Positions 35,748 to 44,922 are shown, numbered from the stretch's first letter. The stretch is DNA of 64,000 nt from Chryseobacterium sp. SORGH_AS_0447 (GCF_030818695.1 NZ_JAUTAR010000001.1:3218501-3282500), one strand, 5' to 3'. Made by a program: numbers and translations. Notes: a model not told the origin generated them from the letters alone.

Positions 35748-35903
35748 ATGAAAAATTTAAAAAAAGTATCAAGATCGCAGATGAAGGGTATTTCAGGAGG
35801 CGGACCGTTTGACAACTGTTCAAACAAGTGCTGTCCTGATGACGGAAGACCAAGATGTCCCCGATTAATCTGCCCTGCAGTCGTTTGCCCTCAGGTATTG
35901 TAA
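35748..35903 (+). CDS. Cys-rich GG-leader peptide ('bacteriocin-like' precursor)
   Basis: 51 residues. The leader MKNLKKVSRSQMKGISGG matches the double-glycine leader type frequent in Chryseobacterium (MKNLKK-x-SR-x-x-x-K-x-I-x-GG), with cleavage expected after Gly18. The 33-residue core has six Cys (24, 28, 29, 37, 42, 47), four of them followed by Pro (CCP, CPRL, CPAV, CPQV). No C39 peptidase, LanM or radical-SAM gene is adjacent, so maturation would rely on genes elsewhere. The ATG at 35748 is preferred over an upstream GTG. A terminator follows, making a complete small unit. Confidence 0.8.
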   Translation: MKNLKKVSRSQMKGISGGGPFDNCSNKCCPDDGRPRCPRLICPAVVCPQVL

Positions 35904-35924
35904 TCGCTGCAAAATAAGTAAAAT

Positions 35925-35956
35925 AAAGGCTGCCTGAATTTTTTGGACAGCCTTTT
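35925..35956. terminator. Terminator between the small peptide and the GNAT-nitrilase gene
   Basis: AAAGGCTG (35925-35932) pairs with CAGCCTTT (35948-35955), with A-rich and T-rich flanks. It lies between convergent genes. Confidence 0.75.
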
Positions 35957-35960
35957 ATTT

Positions 35961-37460
35961 TTATTTCAAATACGTTTCATATAAATCCTTCCGGCGGTCT
36001 TTCATGACCTGAACCGAACCGTGATGATGAAGGTCTTTCAGAAGATTTAAATCCACATCGACAATCAGTGTCATTTCAGTGTTGGGAGTGGCTTCTCCTT
36101 TTACCGCATTCGACGGAAAAGCAAAATCAGACGGTGTAAAAACAGCAGCCTGCCCGAACTGGATGTCCATATTGTTTACGCCCGGAAGATTTCCCACACA
36201 GCCTGCAATGGCTACATAACATTCATTCTCGATCGCCCTCGCAGCCGCACAGTGGCGAACCCGTGTGTACGCATTCTGGGTATCGGTAAGGTAAGGCACA
36301 AACAGGATTTTCATTCCCTGGTCGGCGAGAATCCTCGGCAGTTCCGGAAACTCTACATCATAGCAGATCACCAGCCCGATCTTTCCGCAGTCGGTATCAA
36401 AGACCCTGATCTCATTTCCACCCTTCATCCCGTAATACTTCCGTTCGTTCGGGGTGATATGAACCTTCCGGTACTCGTCTACCCGACCGTCGCGGTGAAG
36501 GAGGTAACTGACGTTGTACAAATCATTGTTTTCGAAAACCGGCATGCTTCCGGAGATGATGTTGACGTTATAACTGATGGCCAGATCCGAGATTTTCATC
36601 CTGATCTCTGCCGTCAGCTTGGCCAGCTCAATCATACTGTCCCTTTCCGAAAGCTTGTTGAACGGCGCCAGCAAAGGTGTATTGAACAGTTCCGGGAAGA
36701 GCACGAAATCCGCTTTGTAATCCCCCATCACATTGACGAAGAATTCTACCTGCTCGTAAAAAGCATCGATGTCTTTGAAATGGCGCATCTGCCACTGCAC
36801 CAGCCCCAAACGGATGATGCTGTCCTGCATGGTGTTTGGTTTTTTGCTGTAATAGATGTTGTTCCATTGCAGCAATACCGCATTCTCACCCGAAGATTCG
36901 TCTTCGGGAAGATAACCCTTCAATACCCTGATCGGCAGGAAATTATTGGAAAGCTGGAACGATAAGACCGGATCATAAATTTCCTTGTCGCGGACTTTCC
37001 GGATGTATTCTCTCGGTGAAAGATCGTTGTGCTTATGGTAATTCGGAATCCTGCCACCTAAAACAATCGACCGAAGGTTCAGCAGTTCGCAAAGTTCCTT
37101 GCGGGCATCATACAGCCTCCTTCCCAAACGAAGTTCCCGGAATTCCGGATCCACAAAAACCTCAATCCCATACAGTGTATTTCCCGTAGAAATATGGGTG
37201 TTGAATGTATAATTTCCCGTAATATCGCTGTAGGTATGATCATCTCCGAATTCATCGTAGTCGACGATAATGGATAGTGCCACGGCGGCCAGTTTCCCGT
37301 CTACCGTAATGCAGATCTGCCCCTGCGGAAACATTTTCGTCAGCTTTTCGATGCTTCTCCTGGACCATACGTATTCAGACATTTGCGGGTATGCCCTCTT
37401 CATCGTCTCCACCAGCTCCGGGTAATCCTCAACGGTGAGCGCTCTTGTTTCTATTTGCAT
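35961..37460 (-). CDS. Bifunctional GNAT acetyltransferase-nitrilase (carbon-nitrogen hydrolase) fusion
   Basis: 499 residues. Residues 1-180 form a GNAT domain with an acetyl-CoA pyrophosphate loop region (RELRLGRRLYDARKEL). Residues 213-499 form a carbon-nitrogen hydrolase domain with a complete triad: Glu257 (FPELF), Lys332 (YRKVHITP) and Cys366 (VICYDVEFPE). The fusion is known in Bacteroidota, but its substrates are not established to my knowledge; an amide hydrolase acting with acetyl transfer is plausible. Single gene. Confidence 0.9.
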   Translation of the reverse strand: MQIETRALTVEDYPELVETMKRAYPQMSEYVWSRRSIEKLTKMFPQGQICITVDGKLAAVALSIIVDYDEFGDDHTYSDITGNYTFNTHISTGNTLYGIEVFVDPEFRELRLGRRLYDARKELCELLNLRSIVLGGRIPNYHKHNDLSPREYIRKVRDKEIYDPVLSFQLSNNFLPIRVLKGYLPEDESSGENAVLLQWNNIYYSKKPNTMQDSIIRLGLVQWQMRHFKDIDAFYEQVEFFVNVMGDYKADFVLFPELFNTPLLAPFNKLSERDSMIELAKLTAEIRMKISDLAISYNVNIISGSMPVFENNDLYNVSYLLHRDGRVDEYRKVHITPNERKYYGMKGGNEIRVFDTDCGKIGLVICYDVEFPELPRILADQGMKILFVPYLTDTQNAYTRVRHCAAARAIENECYVAIAGCVGNLPGVNNMDIQFGQAAVFTPSDFAFPSNAVKGEATPNTEMTLIVDVDLNLLKDLHHHGSVQVMKDRRKDLYETYLK

Positions 37461-37519
37461 TTGATGTAATTTTGTTTAAATTTAGGGAAAATTAGGGAAA
37501 TTAAAACGTTTTGAAGCGA

Positions 37520-37801
37520 ATGAAAATATATGCATTGATTTTGAGTACATGTGCAATTATTGTTTTTTTCTTAAGATTTTTTTATTCTGAAACAGCAGGT
37601 AATGTATCACATAATTTAAACGAATTGTTTAATTCGCATATTAATAATTCTGATGCAAAAAATATTGTGTATTTTAATTCAATGTTATCAATGCTCATAA
37701 ACTATCTTATTTTCTATAAACATGTTGTATTTAAAGTAATTTATATTTTACTAATTGCCATAAATGTTTTGCTTCTCCTGTTTTCATTAAAACAATTTTA
37801 G
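37520..37801 (+). CDS. Small two-helix membrane protein, hypothetical
   Basis: 93 residues with two hydrophobic segments (about 4-20 and 63-88) separated by an Asn-rich loop. Very AT-rich, with no family recognised. The ATG at 37520 is preferred to a TTG 9 bp upstream. It could be a real small protein or a decayed gene; evidence is limited to the open frame and membrane-like composition. Confidence 0.4.
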   Translation: MKIYALILSTCAIIVFFLRFFYSETAGNVSHNLNELFNSHINNSDAKNIVYFNSMLSMLINYLIFYKHVVFKVIYILLIAINVLLLLFSLKQF

Positions 37802-37935
37802 TCTTTTCAACTTGATTTTGACGAAAAATTAGTTCTTTCTGCAATTAATACATTGATCTGACAGAGAAATTCATTTTTTATAAGCTTAAAAAATCATAAT
37901 TATTATTTAAGATGCTCTGTTTTAACATAATAAAC

Positions 37936-38319
37936 TCAAACCAGACGGCATGGGACTTCCAGGTCTTCCATAAGGTAATAGCTGCAGCACAACCGATGAT
38001 AACCATCTGCGATGATAAGTCTTTCATGATTCCCACGGACCAGAAGAATTGGAGAAAGCTTCTTGTTGTTCTTTACTTTTTTAAGATTTTCTTTTACATG
38101 GATGTTGTCTTTCGGAAGCAGCGGCAGACTGCTGGCCCTGAAAATGTCCTTTGATTTTTTTTGAATAGTCTTTGTCTGCTTCAGTTTTTCTACAAATGCT
38201 GTTGCTGCTTCAGGCTCAAAGATAAGTTCCAGATAATCCAAAGCGGCGGGAAAGTCGTGGTCTTCAGGCTCAGCTAGCCATATATTGCTGTATTGAGCGG
38301 CTTTTTGTTTAGTATTCAT
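37936..38319 (-). CDS. ParB/Srx-fold-like protein of unknown function
   Basis: 127 residues. The C-terminal part, SPILLVRG followed by LIIADGYHRLCCSYYL, matches the ParB/sulfiredoxin nucleotide-binding pattern (D-G-x-H-R-L). No helix-turn-helix or partner ParA is seen, so chromosome partitioning is unlikely. It lies 11 bp after mgtC on the same strand and is probably co-transcribed. Confidence 0.6.
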   Translation of the reverse strand: MNTKQKAAQYSNIWLAEPEDHDFPAALDYLELIFEPEAATAFVEKLKQTKTIQKKSKDIFRASSLPLLPKDNIHVKENLKKVKNNKKLSPILLVRGNHERLIIADGYHRLCCSYYLMEDLEVPCRLV

Positions 38320-38330
38320 CGTATGCGGTA

Positions 38331-38975
38331 TTAAAATTGGTAAGCATGGATTCTGGTGTCGTTCATCATCTGGCGGAGCAGTGCCTGGTGGCTGTTGATG
38401 TTTCCCGTAATTTTCCAGGTGGTGGAAAAACCGTTGGCATCAAACCGCTGTCTCACCAGGGAGAATTGCAGGCCGAAGCGGCTGAAAAGCGTTTCACAAT
38501 ATTCCAGATCTTTCTGATCGGTCGTGATGATCGAATATTCCCGGATCTTATGGCGGTTATCAATGAAATCCTGTAGATAAGAAAGCAGGGTAAGGACCAG
38601 CAGTACAAGGGCTACCCCCAAAAGAGCCAGATAAATATGTCCGGAACCGATGCACATGCCTAAAGAAGCAGTCGCCCAGATGGTGGTTGCTGTGGTAATA
38701 CCACCGATTTTATTGTCGTCCTTAAAGATAACACCCGCTCCCAGAAACCCGATGCCTGTAACAATGTTAGCCGCCAGCCGGTCGGGGTTTGAAATACCTA
38801 TTTTCAGGGAAAGGATGGTAAACAGACAGGAGCCGAAACTGATCAGGATGAAAGTTCTCAACCCGGCTGATTTGTTGCGGTATTCCCTTTCGGCACCGAT
38901 CAGAAGCCCGATAATAACGGAAATAACGATCAGCAGCAGGTCATTCCCGGTAGTCCACGTTCCTATTATTTTCAT
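38331..38975 (-). CDS. MgtC/SapB-family membrane protein
   Basis: 214 residues. The N-terminal MgtC domain has about four to five helices with the hallmark GLLIGAEREYRNKSAGLRT and VTGIGFLGAGVIFK motifs. A C-terminal cytoplasmic ACT-like domain (about 145-214) follows. The family is linked to growth at low magnesium and to modulation of membrane ATPases. A promoter box lies 14 nt upstream of the ATG. Confidence 0.9.
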   Translation of the reverse strand: MKIIGTWTTGNDLLLIVISVIIGLLIGAEREYRNKSAGLRTFILISFGSCLFTILSLKIGISNPDRLAANIVTGIGFLGAGVIFKDDNKIGGITTATTIWATASLGMCIGSGHIYLALLGVALVLLVLTLLSYLQDFIDNRHKIREYSIITTDQKDLEYCETLFSRFGLQFSLVRQRFDANGFSTTWKITGNINSHQALLRQMMNDTRIHAYQF

Positions 38976-38989
38976 GAGGTAATTAATAT

Positions 38990-38997
38990 CAAAAATA
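38990..38997 (-). promoter_or_regulatory. Putative mgtC promoter -7 box
   Basis: Exact TATTTTTG on the minus strand, 14 nt before the ATG. Confidence 0.45.
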
Positions 38998-39456
38998 TAA
39001 AATTATAGGTTATCGAGTTAGATTGCATGATTAAAATTTAATTAAAGTAAGTATATCGAAATCAGATTAATGGGCTGGAAGAGGGGAAGCTGGATGCCGG
39101 GTGTTTTTATTTTTAACATCACCATTATGCTTTAAATATCAAATGGTATTGTATAATCTCATAAGAGTAACTTGATTTTTTAAACGTGCTAACATTTTTA
39201 ACGCAAAGTTGGCTTTTTCTGATGCATAAGGTAGGTTGGCAAAGAAAGGATCAGTAAACTGATCTGACTAAGCAGGCGTATAATCAAAGTGCTTATTAGT
39301 AATAATGCCGCTTTTTCTCTGTTCTTTAACATATTAATGACGATCAGATTTTGCATTTAAGAAGTAAGATCTTGATCTTTAGTGAAAATGTATGGTGTTG
39401 AATTAAACCTTACGGGTTTTTGGAAACCCGCAAGGTTAGGTTAGATTGCCTGAAAT
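38998..39456. other. Long intergenic region with repeat remnants, no gene
   Basis: AT-rich spacer between the divergently placed mgtC promoter and the end of guaA. It holds a GGAAGCTGGA-type fragment (near 39070-39100), a GATCAGT-aa-ACTGATC hairpin (39249-39264) embedded in ACGCAAAG / GGCAAAG-type sequence like that of the 48.2-kb element, and the palindrome 39406-39437. No ORF or RNA gene is credible. Confidence 0.55.
39406..39437. repeat. Palindromic repeat AACCTTnCGGGTTT type
   Basis: AACCTTACGGGTTT, loop TTGG, AAACCCGCAAGGTT: 14-bp arms with one mismatch. It resembles the palindrome at 59059-59087. Confidence 0.7.
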
Positions 39457-39479
39457 AAAAAAACCTCCCTTCCGGGAGG
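39457..39479 (-). terminator. guaA terminator
   Basis: On the minus strand, CCTCCC-ggaa-GGGAGG followed by T7, about 97 bp after the guaA stop. Confidence 0.75.
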
Positions 39480-39575
39480 CCAAAAAAACACAAATGATGA
39501 AAAAAAATTATTTCGAATAACAAAGTTATTCCGAAGAAATTTATTTTTTTATGAGTATAATCAATCTCTTTACCA

Positions 39576-41105
39576 TTATTCCCACTCGATGGTTGCAGGT
39601 GGTTTGCTGGAAATGTCATAAGCCACTCTGTTGATTCCTCTTACTTCGTTGATGATTCTGCTGGACACAGTATCCAGGAATTCATACGGAAGCCTGCTCC
39701 AGGTCGCCGTCATGAAATCAATGGTGTTGGCAGAACGGACTACTGCTGTATATTCGTAGGTTCTTTCGTCTCCCATTACCCCAACGGATTTTACCGGAAG
39801 CAATACTACGAAAGCCTGGGAAACTTTTTCATAGAGATCATTCTTGTAAAGCTCTTCAATGAAAATATCATCGGCTTCCTGTAAGATCCGTACTTTTTCA
39901 GCGTCCACAGCTCCCAGGATCCTGATTCCCAATCCCGGGCCCGGGAAAGGGTGACGGTGCACCAAATGATGAGGAATTCCTAATTCTTCCCCTACTTTTC
40001 TTACTTCGTCCTTAAATAACTCTCTCAAAGGTTCCAGCAATTCAAACTCCATCTCTTCCGGAAGCCCGCCTACGTTATGGTGAGACTTGATCACGGCAGA
40101 CGGTCCGTTTACCGACTGGCTTTCGATGACGTCCGGATAAATAGTCCCTTGTGCCAGGAATTTTGCGCCTTCGATTTTATGGGATTCTTCATCGAATACG
40201 TGAATGAATTCGTTTCCGATGATTTTTCTTTTGGCTTCAGGATCATCAACGCCGGCCAGCTTGGATAAAAATCTTTCGGAAGCATCTACCAGCTTGATGT
40301 TCATGTGGAAATGTTCTCCGTAATTATCCATTACTTTTTTACCTTCGTCTTTTCTCAATAACCCGGTATCTACGAAAATACACGTCAGCTGATCTCCGAT
40401 TGCCCTGTGAATCAATACCGCAGCTACGGAAGAGTCTACTCCACCGGAAAGGCCGAGGATTACTTTCTGATCGCCTACTCTTTCACGGATTTCCTCTACG
40501 GTTTTTTCGATATAATTGGTCAGTTTCCAATTTTTCTCTGCATCACAGATTCCGAAAACGAAATTCTCCAGCATTTTACCACCTTCTTCCGTATGGGAAA
40601 CTTCCGGGTGGAACTGTACGCAGTAGATTTTCTTTTCTTCATTGGAAATGGAAGCAATTACGCCTGATTTCGCATTTAAATCGAATCCTGCCGGCAGCTG
40701 TCCCACTTCATCAAAATGGCTCATCCAAACCACGGAGTTGTTGGTTACGCCTTTTAATAAAGAAGATTCTTTTACGATTTCCAGGTGGGCTTTTCCGTAT
40801 TCGCCTTTTACGCCTTTGTGAACTTTCCCGCCCAAAAGGTGTGCGGTAAGCTGCATTCCGTAGCAGATTCCCAACACCGGAATTCCCTGTTCGTACAGTT
40901 CTTTCTGCACCAGGTGGGCATTTTCCGCGTTAACTGAGCTTGGTCCTCCGGAAAGAATGATTCCTTTCGGCTGTTTTTCCAATAGGGTTTCTAATGGTGT
41001 ATTGAATGGCAAGATCTCGGAGTAAACGCCCATCTCACGGATTCTGCGTCCGATAAGCTGGTTGTACTGTGATCCGAAATCCAATATGATAATACCGTTG
41101 TTCAT
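39576..41105 (-). CDS. guaA: GMP synthase (glutamine-hydrolysing)
   Basis: 509 residues. It converts XMP to GMP with glutamine nitrogen. The class I glutaminase triad is Cys81 (GICYGMQ), His166 and Glu168 (QFHPEVSH). The ATP pyrophosphatase P-loop SGGVDSS is at 220-226, and the dimerisation domain ends in KPPATIEWE, as in all GuaA. It is the last gene of the purine block on the minus strand; the spacer to purD holds purD's terminator and an 85-bp repeat element, so guaA may have its own promoter. Confidence 0.97.
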   Translation of the reverse strand: MNNGIIILDFGSQYNQLIGRRIREMGVYSEILPFNTPLETLLEKQPKGIILSGGPSSVNAENAHLVQKELYEQGIPVLGICYGMQLTAHLLGGKVHKGVKGEYGKAHLEIVKESSLLKGVTNNSVVWMSHFDEVGQLPAGFDLNAKSGVIASISNEEKKIYCVQFHPEVSHTEEGGKMLENFVFGICDAEKNWKLTNYIEKTVEEIRERVGDQKVILGLSGGVDSSVAAVLIHRAIGDQLTCIFVDTGLLRKDEGKKVMDNYGEHFHMNIKLVDASERFLSKLAGVDDPEAKRKIIGNEFIHVFDEESHKIEGAKFLAQGTIYPDVIESQSVNGPSAVIKSHHNVGGLPEEMEFELLEPLRELFKDEVRKVGEELGIPHHLVHRHPFPGPGLGIRILGAVDAEKVRILQEADDIFIEELYKNDLYEKVSQAFVVLLPVKSVGVMGDERTYEYTAVVRSANTIDFMTATWSRLPYEFLDTVSSRIINEVRGINRVAYDISSKPPATIEWE

Positions 41106-41217
41106 TTTTATTATTGATGAATGATGATTGATAATTGATGTTTAACCGGGCTAAAGCCCGATCGTATTGATAAATCTTTTCTAAAACACAGCTGTTTCTA
41201 CAAAAGACTGCTGCCCT

Positions 41218-41302
41218 AGCCCTGATAGGAGCGGTTACCCCACAGCGGGCCGGCAAGGCCGGAACGTGAGGAGTATGAGCGGATAGCAGGTTCCCGGCTC
41301 CT
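41218..41302 (+). ncRNA. Conserved ~85-bp structured element, copy A
   Basis: Shares long identical blocks with 61065-61148: AGCCCnGAT, AGCGGTTACCCCACAG, GAGGAGTATGAGC and GCTCCT. It lies next to the purD terminator. It resembles a multi-copy intergenic element I associate with flavobacteria (AGCCCCGATnnnAGCGG...). It could be a structured RNA or a repeat; the strand shown is that of the written motif, not proven transcription. Confidence 0.5.
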
Positions 41303-41303
41303 T

Positions 41304-41329
41304 AAAAAAAAGCCCCGAAAAATCAGGGC
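41304..41329 (-). terminator. purD terminator
   Basis: On the minus strand, GCCCTGATTTTTCGGGGC (small stem with one wobble) followed by T8, directly after the purD stop at 41337. Confidence 0.75.
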
Positions 41330-41336
41330 ATTTATT

Positions 41337-42575
41337 TTAAAATTTTCCGATGTCTTCTCTGTAGAAGCCGTAATCGAAATGTACGTGACCTGCGTCCTCG
41401 TATACTTTCTTGCGGGCATCTTCATAGGTGGCTCCGGTGGCTACAATGTTCAGTACCCTTCCGCCGTTGGAAACCACTTTGTCTCCTTTTCGGATGGCTC
41501 CTGCATATAACAGGGTGCTGTACTTCAACCGGTCTTCGCCTACGATTTCGAAACCTGTTTCGATATTTCTAGGATAGCCTCCTGAACACATCACCAGACA
41601 AACGGCTTTTTCGTCCTTGAATTTGAGCTCGATGTCTTTTCCTTCCATACAATCCTGGATTACATCCAGCAGATTGTTTTCCATAAGGGCCATCAATACC
41701 TGCGTTTCAGGATCTCCGAATCTCATGTTGTATTCAAGAAGGTAAGTTCCTTTTTTGGTGACCATCAATCCGAAGAAGATGATTCCCTTAAAGCTGAATC
41801 CTTCCGCTTTCAGTCCGTTAACAGTTGTTTCCAGAATATTTTTTTCAAAATCCGCGTAGTGTTCCTGGGTAAATTCAGGGCTTGGCGCTACACATCCCAT
41901 TCCTCCGGTATTGTGACCGGTATCGCCGTTTCCTGCTTTTTTATAGTCTTTGGCAGCGATACAAGGGAATATTTTGCTTCCATTGGAGAAAGCAATGATG
42001 GAAGCTTCAAAACCGTCAAGGAATTCCTCGATAACCAGTCTGATGCCTGCATCTCCGTAGATTCTTTTGATCATGAAATCGTGAATAGTAGCTTCCGCTT
42101 CTTCACAGGTATCACAGATAACAACTCCTTTACCTCCGGCAAGGCCGCTGGCTTTTACCACCAAAGGATATTCGTGATCCTGAACATAGGAAATGGCGTC
42201 GCTGTATGAATCAAATACTTTTGCTGTTGCGGTTTTGATACCATAGGTCTGCATGAATTTCTTAGAAAATGCCTTACTTCCTTCAAGACTGGCCACCTTT
42301 TGGTTCGGGCCGAAAACTTTAAGGTCGTGCTTTTTGAACTCATCTCTGATCCCTGCTACCAAAGGAGCTTCCGGACCAACGATGGTAAGATCTACTTTTT
42401 CCCTGATGGCAAAATCCCTGAGATCTTTAATATCCGGTATGTTTACATTTTGTCCTATCACATCAGTCGTCGCATTCCCGTTGGCAAAAAACATTTTTGT
42501 AATTCTCGGGTCATTTTGAAGCTTTACTGCCAAAGCAGACTCTCTTCCCCCTTCACCTATGATTAATATTCTCAT
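41337..42575 (-). CDS. purD: Phosphoribosylamine-glycine ligase
   Basis: 412 residues, ATP-grasp enzyme of purine synthesis step 2 (phosphoribosylamine + glycine + ATP to GAR). The N-terminus ILIIGEGGRESALA, VVKASGLAGGKGVVI and MRFGDPETQ are standard PurD motifs. It follows purH on the same strand after 90 bp, with its own promoter (TTG-N21-TATATTTG). Confidence 0.97.
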   Translation of the reverse strand: MRILIIGEGGRESALAVKLQNDPRITKMFFANGNATTDVIGQNVNIPDIKDLRDFAIREKVDLTIVGPEAPLVAGIRDEFKKHDLKVFGPNQKVASLEGSKAFSKKFMQTYGIKTATAKVFDSYSDAISYVQDHEYPLVVKASGLAGGKGVVICDTCEEAEATIHDFMIKRIYGDAGIRLVIEEFLDGFEASIIAFSNGSKIFPCIAAKDYKKAGNGDTGHNTGGMGCVAPSPEFTQEHYADFEKNILETTVNGLKAEGFSFKGIIFFGLMVTKKGTYLLEYNMRFGDPETQVLMALMENNLLDVIQDCMEGKDIELKFKDEKAVCLVMCSGGYPRNIETGFEIVGEDRLKYSTLLYAGAIRKGDKVVSNGGRVLNIVATGATYEDARKKVYEDAGHVHFDYGFYREDIGKF

Positions 42576-42605
42576 ACTTTATTTAATTAGCTAGTCTATA
42601 ATTTA

Positions 42606-42637
42606 CAAATATATCATTTTGGATGGTATAATTACAA
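42606..42637 (-). promoter_or_regulatory. purD promoter
   Basis: Minus strand TTG (42635-42637) and TATATTTG (42606-42613) with a 21-nt spacer; 30 nt from the purD ATG. It indicates independent transcription of purD within the purine block. Confidence 0.55.
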
Positions 42638-42665
42638 TCCAGAATGCGTTTTAATTCTATTTTAA

Positions 42666-44183
42666 TTAGTGTAAAAAATGTCTAATTCCGGTGAACATCA
42701 TCGGAATGTTGTGCTCATTGGCTGCATCGATGCTGTCCTGATCTTTTACGCTTCCTCCCGGCTGAATGATGGCCGTGATTCCTTCTTGAGCGCAGAAATC
42801 CACGACATCACGGAATGGGAAGAATGCATCGGAAGCCAATACAAGCGTTCCGGAAAATTTCTCCTTCGCTCTTTCGATGGCCTGTTGGGTCGCCCAGATC
42901 CTGTTTACCTGTCCGCCTCCGATCCCGAAAGCCTGGATCCCGTTGGAAACCACGATCGCGTTGGATTTTACATACTTAACGACTCTCTGGGAGAACAATA
43001 AAGCTTTCTTCTGCTCTTCGGTAGGCTGGGTTTCAGTCACTACTTTGATATCGTCTGAGAAAATGCTGTCGTTGTCCTGAACCAGGATTCCGCCATCGAT
43101 CTTTACCCAGGTCTGCTTATCGGAAACCGGATTTACGATCTTTATAATTCTCAGGTTTTTCTTTTTTCTTAAAACTTCTAAGGCAGCTTCGTCAAACTCA
43201 GGAGCCATTACGATTTCAAGGAACGTTTTGTTTAATTCTTCCGCTGTTGCCGCATCGATTTTGTAGTTCATTGCAACAATTCCGCCAAAAATGGAAACCG
43301 GGTCGCACTCGAAAGTTTTCTGATAGGTTTCTAAGGCTGAAGTTCCGATCGCCACTCCACAAGGGGTAGAATGCTTAACGGCACAACAAGCCATTTCTTC
43401 CTTGAATTCCGTTACCACTTTCCAGCAAAGGTCCATATCTCTTAAATTATTAAAAGACAATTCTTTACCGCCCAGTTGTTCGAAATCCTTCATCGCTCCG
43501 TTCTCGAAAGTAGAAACGTAGTAAGCAGCCGTCTGGTGCGGGTTTTCACCGTATCTCAGATCGGAAACTTTTTTGTAGGAAGCATTCAGATAAGTAGGAT
43601 ATTCTTCATCAAGAAGCATTCTTGAGATCGCTGCGTCATAAGCCGAGGTAAGGTTGAACACTTTTCCTGCCAGTTTTTTACGGGTTTCGATGTAGGTATC
43701 GCCGTTCTGTTCCATTTCCGCCTGTACAGCTGCATAATCTTCCACATCGGTGATTACCGTTACAGAATCAAAGTTTTTAGCCGCAGAACGAAGCATGGAA
43801 GGACCACCAATGTCGATAAATTCTACCTTTTCGTGAAGAGAAATGTCCTTGTTTACATTCTCAAAGAAAGGGTACAGATTTACGATCACCATGTCGATCA
43901 GGCCAATGCCATGTTCCTGAACGGTATTCATGTGTTCTTCGTTGGAACGCACCGCCAGTAATCCGCCGTGTACTTTCGGGTGAAGGGTCTTCACTCTTCC
44001 GTCCAGCATTTCAGGGAAATCGGTTACTTCATCAATCTGAATGGGATTTAAACCAGCGTCTTTCAAATGTTTGAACGTTCCTCCCGTAGAAATCAGTTCA
44101 TAATTCCTGGCTTCGAGAAACTGTGCAAATTCGGTTAATCCGCTTTTGTCAGAAACACTGATTAAAACTCTCTTTTTACTCAT
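42666..44183 (-). CDS. purH: Bifunctional AICAR transformylase / IMP cyclohydrolase
   Basis: 505 residues. The N-terminal MGS-like cyclohydrolase domain has SVSDKSGL and [11 protein letters not shown]. The AICAR transformylase domain has [11 protein letters not shown] (with its catalytic Lys-His pair), [13 protein letters not shown], and ends GIRHFLH. It performs the last two steps of IMP synthesis. It belongs to the same-strand purine block. Confidence 0.97.
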   Translation of the reverse strand: MSKKRVLISVSDKSGLTEFAQFLEARNYELISTGGTFKHLKDAGLNPIQIDEVTDFPEMLDGRVKTLHPKVHGGLLAVRSNEEHMNTVQEHGIGLIDMVIVNLYPFFENVNKDISLHEKVEFIDIGGPSMLRSAAKNFDSVTVITDVEDYAAVQAEMEQNGDTYIETRKKLAGKVFNLTSAYDAAISRMLLDEEYPTYLNASYKKVSDLRYGENPHQTAAYYVSTFENGAMKDFEQLGGKELSFNNLRDMDLCWKVVTEFKEEMACCAVKHSTPCGVAIGTSALETYQKTFECDPVSIFGGIVAMNYKIDAATAEELNKTFLEIVMAPEFDEAALEVLRKKKNLRIIKIVNPVSDKQTWVKIDGGILVQDNDSIFSDDIKVVTETQPTEEQKKALLFSQRVVKYVKSNAIVVSNGIQAFGIGGGQVNRIWATQQAIERAKEKFSGTLVLASDAFFPFRDVVDFCAQEGITAIIQPGGSVKDQDSIDAANEHNIPMMFTGIRHFLH

Positions 44184-44282
44184 TTTACTTTCGATTTTTT
44201 ACTTTTTACAGCTATTTCAAACTGTAGACCGGTTCTTTCACCTCCGGTCTTTATTTTTACTTAGATTTTTTTTACTTAATGT

Positions 44283-44362
44283 AACAGTGTATCAATGTAT
44301 CAATGCAACGGTTTATCACATGATATTGGTAAATTGTTATATTGCTATATTGGTACATTATT
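44283..44362. repeat. Imperfect inverted repeat of CAATGTA/CAATATA units upstream of purH
   Basis: The left arm (AACAGTGTATCAATGTATCA...) and right arm (reverse complement CAATAATGTACCAATATAGC...) are related tandem CAATGTATC-type units and could form a long AT-rich hairpin. It overlaps the last codons of purN. Similar sequences lie at 44923-45000 and 46010-46083. Confidence 0.6.
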
Positions 44363-44917
44363 GAGCACTTTTTTAATCGCCTGCGGGAAGATTTCATATT
44401 CTACCTGATGGACTTTTCCGGCGATGGTTTCTGCCGTATCGTCTTCCGTTATTTCAAACGATTTCTGAAGAATGGCTTCGCCTTCATCAATGCCCGGTGT
44501 CACAAAATGTACGGTGGCCCCGCTTTCTTTTTCCTTCGCCTCAATTACTGCCTGATGAACATGGTGCCCCCACATTCCTTTTCCTCCGAATTTCGGAAGC
44601 AGTGCCGGATGAATGTTGATGATTTTTCCGGTCCAGTTTTCACAGAATTCAGGCTTCAGGATGGATAAAAACCCGGCCAATACGATAAGATCCGTATTTT
44701 CAGGAATAACTTTTCCCAGCTCGGCACTGAAATTTTTTCCCCGCGGAATCAGTACGTGATCGATGTTATGCTTTTTTGCCCTTTCCAGTCCGAAACATTC
44801 TCTGTCAGCCACTACCAAAGACACTTTTGCATTGGGAATTTCCCCGCTGTCAATGGTATCGATGATCCGCTGAAGGTTAGTTCCTGAACCTGAAACGAGT
44901 ACAACAATGTTTTTCAT
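44345..44917 (-). CDS. purN: Phosphoribosylglycinamide formyltransferase
   Basis: 190 residues. It transfers a formyl group from 10-formyl-THF to GAR (purine step 3). The motifs VLVSGSGTNLQ, the catalytic NIHPALLPKF (Asn and His), and the downstream Asp in GIDEGEAI are present. The ATG at 44917 (MKNIVVLVSG) is the usual PurN start; an in-frame start 18 bp upstream lies in repeat sequence and is rejected. Confidence 0.95.
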   Translation of the reverse strand: MKNIVVLVSGSGTNLQRIIDTIDSGEIPNAKVSLVVADRECFGLERAKKHNIDHVLIPRGKNFSAELGKVIPENTDLIVLAGFLSILKPEFCENWTGKIINIHPALLPKFGGKGMWGHHVHQAVIEAKEKESGATVHFVTPGIDEGEAILQKSFEITEDDTAETIAGKVHQVEYEIFPQAIKKVLNNVPI

Positions 44918-44922
44918 AGATT

